Origin: Opitutaceae bacterium
GTDB taxonomy: Bacteria > Verrucomicrobiota > Verrucomicrobiia > Opitutales > Opitutaceae
Assembly: GCA_009919985.1 (NCBI GenBank)
Contig: RGAX01000096.1
Coordinates: 1 to 9,815, forward strand
DNA: 9,815 bases
Direction: 5' to 3'
Position numbers and translations under genes: made by a program. Shown here in pieces: positions 6,166-9,815 of this stretch. The number at the start of each line of letters is the position of its first letter. The first letter of the stretch is position 1. The notes beneath the pieces are model-generated. The model was given only the letters and a program-made list of their open reading frames with translations, made no database searches and was not told the origin of the DNA.

Positions 6166-7164
6166 TCAAAGCGTGATAACGATTTTACCGAACTGTCCGC
6201 CCTGTTCCATTAGGTCAAAAGCCTCACTGACATGCTGCAAAGGAAACACGTTGCTGACGACGGGCGCGATTCGATGGCGCGCGACAAAACCCATCATCGA
6301 TTGCCAATCCGTCGGCGAACCCATCGTCGTGCCTAGCACCGAAACATTACGCCAAAACACTTTCCTCATCGGTAAAACCGGAGGATTTCCTCGGGTTGCG
6401 CCGAAAAACACGATTCTTGCTCCTGGCGCCGCGAGATCGATCAACTGCTCGAAACCGGGACCACCGGCACTGTCCACGATCACATCAAAAGCCCCGCTTG
6501 GGACCTGCTCAATGACCTGCCCCGCCCATCCGTTCCGCGTGTAATCAAATCCGCCACGCGCTCCGAGAGCGACCGCACGTTTAATTTTCTCCACGCTACT
6601 CGATGTCACCCACACCTCTGCGCCGTGGGCCACGGCGAATTGCAGCGCAAACAAAGCCACCCCGCCGCCGATGCCCGTGATTAAAATCTTCTCACCTGCC
6701 CGCAACTGCGCGCGCGCAAACAAGGCCCGATAAGCGGTCAATCCCGCCAAGGGCAGTGCGGCTGACTCAAACCAACTCAGATGCGCCGGTTTTGCCGCAA
6801 GCTGCAGTACGGGCACCGCAATGTGTTGCGCCAACGTGCCCGCGCGGGGCAGCCCTAATATAGTAAACGCCGGACCCTGGGCGTACTCGCTCGTCCCCCA
6901 ATCAAAACTGGGGTTAATGACCACTTCGCGCCCGAGCCACGTCGCATCGACGCCCGGCCCGATCACACTGACCACCCCAGCGCCATCCGAGCCTGGCTGC
7001 GCCGGATATTTAAGTCCCGCGTATTGCCCGAGCTTAATCCAGAGATCGCGGTGGTTGAGCGCCGCCGCCCGGAGCGTCACTACGACTTCACCTGAGGCGG
7101 GCACGGGCGCGGGCACTTCAGTCACATTAAGTTGATTCAACGCGGTGAGCTGGGCGGCTTGCAT
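6166..7164 (-). CDS. NAD(P)-dependent MDR-family alcohol dehydrogenase/quinone oxidoreductase-like protein
   Basis: This 332-residue protein is a medium-chain dehydrogenase/reductase. It has an N-terminal GroES-like domain (about 1-125; NHRDLW at 37-42 and PGSDGAG at 57-63) and a Rossmann NAD(P)-binding domain (about 126-285; glycine motif GIGGGVA at 164-170, preceded by PLAGLTAYRAL at 138-148). The central NPSFDWG segment (84-90) and ILGLP (102-106) mark a subgroup of enzymes usually annotated as zinc-binding dehydrogenases. The protein contains no cysteine at all, so it cannot bind structural zinc in the classical four-Cys way and lacks the usual catalytic Cys ligand. It is most likely a zinc-independent reductase of quinones, enals or ketones. 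ATG at 7162-7164 starts the conserved fold; the frame is open further upstream but those residues do not fit the family and would overlap the divergent rRNA gene. The substrate is not predictable. Confidence 0.82.
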   Translation of the reverse strand: MQAAQLTALNQLNVTEVPAPVPASGEVVVTLRAAALNHRDLWIKLGQYAGLKYPAQPGSDGAGVVSVIGPGVDATWLGREVVINPSFDWGTSEYAQGPAFTILGLPRAGTLAQHIAVPVLQLAAKPAHLSWFESAALPLAGLTAYRALFARAQLRAGEKILITGIGGGVALFALQFAVAHGAEVWVTSSSVEKIKRAVALGARGGFDYTRNGWAGQVIEQVPSGAFDVIVDSAGGPGFEQLIDLAAPGARIVFFGATRGNPPVLPMRKVFWRNVSVLGTTMGSPTDWQSMMGFVARHRIAPVVSNVFPLQHVSEAFDLMEQGGQFGKIVITL

Positions 7165-7233
7165 GTTAGCAAGCTGCGCCCGCTGATCCCTGACGGCAAG
7201 CAACGGAATGATTTTGCGGAACGACGCGAGTCC

Positions 7234-7818
7234 GTGTGCTGTACCCCTGTGCTCCTCGTGCTCAACAAACCCTACGGCGTCCTCTCGCAATTCACCCCAG
7301 AGCCGGGTTCGAAGTGGCGCACGCTGGCTGATTTTAAACTCCCACTAGGCGTCTACGCACTTGGCCGTCTCGACGCCGACAGCGAGGGCCTTTTACTTTT
7401 CAGCGACGAGCCCGGAATAAATTCTAAACTTCTCGATCCACGCCACGGTCATCGCCGCGAATATTGGGTCCAAGTCGAAGGTCGCCCTACGCCCGAAATT
7501 CTCGCGCGACTCTCTGCCGGAGGAGTTCAATTGGACGGTGACCCTACACGCCCCTGCCGCGCCCAATTGCTTGATCCCGCGCCTACGATACCGCCACGCG
7601 TCCCGCCGATTCGGGTCCGTCAAACCGTGCCCGACACCTGGATTAGCCTCGAACTTACCGAGGGGAAAAATCGCCAAGTACGGCGTATGACGGCCGCCGT
7701 GGGTCACCCGACGCTACGGCTGATCCGGGTACGCACGGGCGACTTTCGGCTCGAAGGGCTCGCGCCGGGTAAATGGCGCGAACTCACATCGAGCGAACGC
7801 TCCGCGGTATTCGCTTAA
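7234..7818 (+). CDS. rluE: 23S rRNA pseudouridine synthase, RluE type
   Basis: A member of the RsuA/RluB/E/F pseudouridine synthase family; E. coli RluE converts U2457 of 23S rRNA to pseudouridine. The N-terminal LNKPYGVLSQF motif is the RluE-type opening. The catalytic aspartate is D47 in GRLDADSEGLLLF (44-56). HRREYWVQVEG and GKNRQVRRMTAAVGHPTLRLIR follow as usual. There is no N-terminal S4 domain, as in RluE. The start is uncertain: GTG at 7234 gives 194 residues, GTG at 7249 gives 189 and begins right at the conserved LLVLNKP, while TTG at 7132 would overlap the divergent oxidoreductase by 33 bases and add residues foreign to the family. No good ribosome binding site decides between them. 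The gene diverges from the oxidoreductase across about 70 bases, which must hold both promoters, and its stop overlaps the stop of the convergent nitroreductase. Confidence 0.88.
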   Translation: MCCTPVLLVLNKPYGVLSQFTPEPGSKWRTLADFKLPLGVYALGRLDADSEGLLLFSDEPGINSKLLDPRHGHRREYWVQVEGRPTPEILARLSAGGVQLDGDPTRPCRAQLLDPAPTIPPRVPPIRVRQTVPDTWISLELTEGKNRQVRRMTAAVGHPTLRLIRVRTGDFRLEGLAPGKWRELTSSERSAVFA

Positions 7819-8465
7819 ATGCGGACGATCAGTTCTTCGGACTTGAAGCGGACTTTGGGGGCGGCCGCATATTTGTCGTCGGCGGCGCGATAACCCGCTG
7901 GGCAGGCCACAACCGTCGTGTAGTCACTACCGGCAAGACCGAGCACTTCGTCGTATTTGACGCGGTCGATGCCTTCCATTGGGCATGTGTCGACACCGAG
8001 GAGAGCAGCCGCGGTCATGAATTGTCCCAGCGCGATATAAATCTGATGCGTCTGCCAGGCATCAAGCGTGCCGGCCTTAGCCGCGCCGGCGAGACTGCCG
8101 AGCATCATATTTTTATAAGGCGTAAGGGCATCCTTTGAGCCGCCGCGCAACTCGATCGTGCGATCAATAAATTTTTCAACGTGATCGGCACCTAAGTTTT
8201 TCTTCACCGCGAACACCACCATGTGCGAAGCATCGGCGGGCTGCGTCTGCCCCCAAGAAAGTGCCACCAATTGAGCCTTAACGGTCGCATCCGTTAAAAC
8301 CAAAAACTTCCAAGGCTGTAAGCCAAACGAGGAAGGCGAGAGAATCAGCGCTTGTTCGAGCGTAGCCCACGTGTCGGTGGAAATTTTTTTCGTGGCATCG
8401 AATTTCTTCGTGGCGTAACGCCAATGCAGAGCGGAGAGGAGCGTGGTCGACGGAATGATGGACAT
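7815..8465 (-). CDS. NAD(P)H-dependent nitroreductase family oxidoreductase
   Basis: A 216-residue FMN flavoprotein of the nitroreductase family, likely a cytoplasmic dimer that reduces nitro compounds, quinones or similar acceptors with NAD(P)H. RYATKKFD at 16-23 supplies the FMN-phosphate contacts, and SPSSFGLQPWKF at 43-54 is the family FMN/substrate motif. The late DTCPMEGID motif and the AGYR segment are also typical of the NfsB/YdgI-like subgroup. Length is normal. ATG at 8463-8465 begins the conserved N-terminus (MSIIPSTTLLSALHWRYA); the frame is open a further 73 codons into the transporter gene, but that part is a shadow reading. The gap to the transporter stop is 56 bases with no terminator seen, so it may be the last gene of the murJ cluster. 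Its stop codon lies within the TTAA shared with the RluE gene. Confidence 0.9.
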   Translation of the reverse strand: MSIIPSTTLLSALHWRYATKKFDATKKISTDTWATLEQALILSPSSFGLQPWKFLVLTDATVKAQLVALSWGQTQPADASHMVVFAVKKNLGADHVEKFIDRTIELRGGSKDALTPYKNMMLGSLAGAAKAGTLDAWQTHQIYIALGQFMTAAALLGVDTCPMEGIDRVKYDEVLGLAGSDYTTVVACPAGYRAADDKYAAAPKVRFKSEELIVRI

Positions 8466-8521
8466 AGAATGGTGTGCCAAGGAACCGTGTCCGGCCGCTT
8501 TGTCAAAACCCTCGTTCAGCC

Positions 8522-9484
8522 CTATGCATCCCTTGCCCAACGCTCGGCCAACACCGCGCAGACGAGCAACTGCAACTGATGATATACCATAATAGGCAGC
8601 AGAATGAGTCCGATCGCTGGATGCGCGCCAAAAATCAATTTCGCCATCGGTACGCCCGAGGCCAACGTCTTCTTTGAACCGCAAAAAATGGCAGCGATCC
8701 GATCCTCACGGTTGAAACCCAAGGTTTTTGCACCCCAAGTTGTTACCCCCAGCGCGAGGCCCAAAATCACCACCGAGAGGGCGACCACCCACAAAAGATT
8801 TCCGGCGCCGTTACTCGACCACAGGCCGCGTTGAAACGATTCACAAAACGAGGTGTAGACCAGCACCAAAATTGTTACACGGTCCACACTGCCGACATAC
8901 GGTTTATATTTTTTTAACCACTCCCCGATCCAAGGCCGCGCGAGTTGTCCGAGAGCCAACGGCAACACCAACCAGCGCAATAAATCCAACATCACCGGAC
9001 CGAGCGCGAGCGCCTGCCCCGTCGTATGCAATACCGCACCAATCCACAGCGGCGTAAGCACTACGCCCAGTAAGCTCGACAACGTCGCGTTAAACACCGC
9101 CCCGCCGATATTGCCACGCGCCGCCGCCGTAAATGCCACCGAAGAAGACACCGTTGAGGGTAAAGCGCAGAGATAAAAAAACCCGAGCGATAGCCCCGTC
9201 GGAACGCGACCTTCCAAAAAATAAATCACGGCAAAACCCAACAAGGGGAAAAACAAAAACGTGCTGAATTGTACTAATACGTGTAGCCGCCAGTTGAGTG
9301 CGCCGGCCTTAAGCGCCTTAAAAGACAACGCCGCGCCGTGCAGAAAAAAAATCAGCGCCACGCCTGCCTTGGTCAGCACCTCTGGATGCATCCAACCGCC
9401 CGAGGCCCCAAGGGCCGGGAAAAGCCACGCCAACCCCGTGACCAAAACCATCCCAGTCATGAACCAATCGAATTTAATCTTCAT
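8522..9484 (-). CDS. Bile acid:sodium symporter-like transporter (YfeH/SBF-like)
   Basis: A 320-residue integral membrane protein of the BASS superfamily, SBF-like branch (PF13593; E. coli YfeH type). About nine or ten hydrophobic helices run through the chain with an inward basic C-terminus. Recognisable family motifs are FFLHGAALSFKALKAG in the first third, LPSTVSSSVAFTAAARGN near the middle of the N-terminal half (the first crossover region), FCGSKKTLASGVPMAKLIF in the second half, and LPIMVYHQLQLL near the end. The substrate is unknown; the name reflects homology to sodium-coupled organic anion carriers, not bile acid transport. Length agrees with relatives (about 320-335). ATG at 9482-9484 overlaps the stop of the murJ-type gene by 4 bases (ATGA), a sign of translational coupling. 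The nitroreductase gene follows on the same strand. Confidence 0.9.
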   Translation of the reverse strand: MKIKFDWFMTGMVLVTGLAWLFPALGASGGWMHPEVLTKAGVALIFFLHGAALSFKALKAGALNWRLHVLVQFSTFLFFPLLGFAVIYFLEGRVPTGLSLGFFYLCALPSTVSSSVAFTAAARGNIGGAVFNATLSSLLGVVLTPLWIGAVLHTTGQALALGPVMLDLLRWLVLPLALGQLARPWIGEWLKKYKPYVGSVDRVTILVLVYTSFCESFQRGLWSSNGAGNLLWVVALSVVILGLALGVTTWGAKTLGFNREDRIAAIFCGSKKTLASGVPMAKLIFGAHPAIGLILLPIMVYHQLQLLVCAVLAERWARDA

Positions 9485-9815
9485 GAAAACTTTGACCGGA
9501 ATTTATTAAATATCGCCGCCAATTCCTCGCGTCCCTCAATGCGCAACGCCCAAAGAAATCCAGCGTACAGCATTACGCCCAACGCAATTAAGACCGCCAG
9601 TCCGAGCACATCAGAGGTTTTACCTACCGAACCAAAGTGCGACCACAGCCACCAACCACTCGCCACTGCGAAACCCATCACGAGACTTGAGCCGACTATT
9701 TTCATCAGATCGCGCGCAAGGTGAGCGAAACGCAGTCCTTCATGCCCCGCGGCGAGTCGCCGCTGCAAAAACCAAGCCTGCGCCACGATCGCGACGTTAC
9801 CCGCCAGCGCGAGCC
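9481..9815 (-). CDS. murJ: Lipid II flippase MurJ, C-terminal part (partial)
   Basis: The gene enters from beyond the right edge; only its last ~110 codons are visible. MurJ (MviN), a MOP-superfamily transporter, moves lipid II across the cytoplasmic membrane for peptidoglycan synthesis. The visible residues open with LALAGNVAIVAQAWFLQRRL, matching the penultimate part of MurJ where a GLALA-N motif precedes a helix and a basic loop. Then come a helix pair around KIVGSSLVMGFAVASGWWLW and VLGLAVLIALGVMLYAGFLWAL, ending in a short tail with REELAAIF. An internal GTG at 9784-9786 could be mistaken for a start, but the frame continues to the edge without a stop. The tail is joined by a 4-base overlap to the downstream transporter gene. 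Another MOP-family flippase such as a Wzx-type protein is less likely. Confidence 0.75.
   Translation of the reverse strand, partial: LALAGNVAIVAQAWFLQRRLAAGHEGLRFAHLARDLMKIVGSSLVMGFAVASGWWLWSHFGSVGKTSDVLGLAVLIALGVMLYAGFLWALRIEGREELAAIFNKFRSKFS

Noticed and set aside
7132..7233. N-terminal extension of the RluE-type protein from TTG 7132
   Set aside because: The extra residues are unlike the family, the start codon is rare, and the extension overlaps the divergent oxidoreductase gene.
8466..8684. N-terminal extension of the nitroreductase into the transporter gene
   Set aside because: The family N-terminus begins at ATG 8463-8465; upstream residues are the out-of-frame reading of the transporter C-terminus.

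Overview
The window comes from a GC-rich bacterial chromosome with mostly ordinary housekeeping and metabolic genes. An encoded tRNA CCA end, a murJ-type flippase gene and GDP-mannose synthesis fit a Gram-negative bacterium. The mix of genes and their style recall Verrucomicrobiota of the Opitutales type, but that placement is an impression from composition and protein similarity, not a demonstrated assignment.

Layout, left to right. Bases 1-44 look like the right end of an IS200/IS605-type insertion sequence: a perfect GC-rich hairpin followed by TCAA. Directly against it lies a DUF4143 ATPase gene that has lost its N-terminal ATPase half (45-852). Next comes a gene-poor strip with a possible flippase remnant, a strong two-way terminator (1046-1075) and two small hairpins. 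On the minus strand follow a YugP-type membrane zinc peptidase (1183-1908) and a tRNA-Phe(GAA) with its own terminator and a plausible promoter. Upstream of the tRNA, 2290-2640 on the minus strand seems to hold a frameshifted remnant of a membrane protein.

The central plus-strand pair is an adenosine-deaminase-family enzyme and an 8-oxoguanine-deaminase-type amidohydrolase, overlapping by 11 bases and probably translated together; they suggest purine salvage or detoxification. Convergent to them are two minus-strand genes: a zinc-independent MDR-type oxidoreductase followed by mannose-1-phosphate guanylyltransferase. A 23S rRNA pseudouridine synthase of the RluE type (plus strand) diverges from the oxidoreductase. 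The right side is a minus-strand cluster entering from beyond the window edge: the C-terminus of a MurJ-type lipid II flippase, a bile-acid:sodium-symporter-like transporter overlapping it by 4 bases, and an FMN nitroreductase. The nitroreductase stop overlaps the RluE stop through a shared TTAA.

No CRISPR array, defence island, biosynthetic cluster or clearly new system is visible. The left edge deserves most attention: a putative IS605-family end abutting a beheaded DUF4143 gene, which also predicts where a TnpB guide RNA would end. The two decayed gene remnants are further signs of turnover in the first 2.6 kb.
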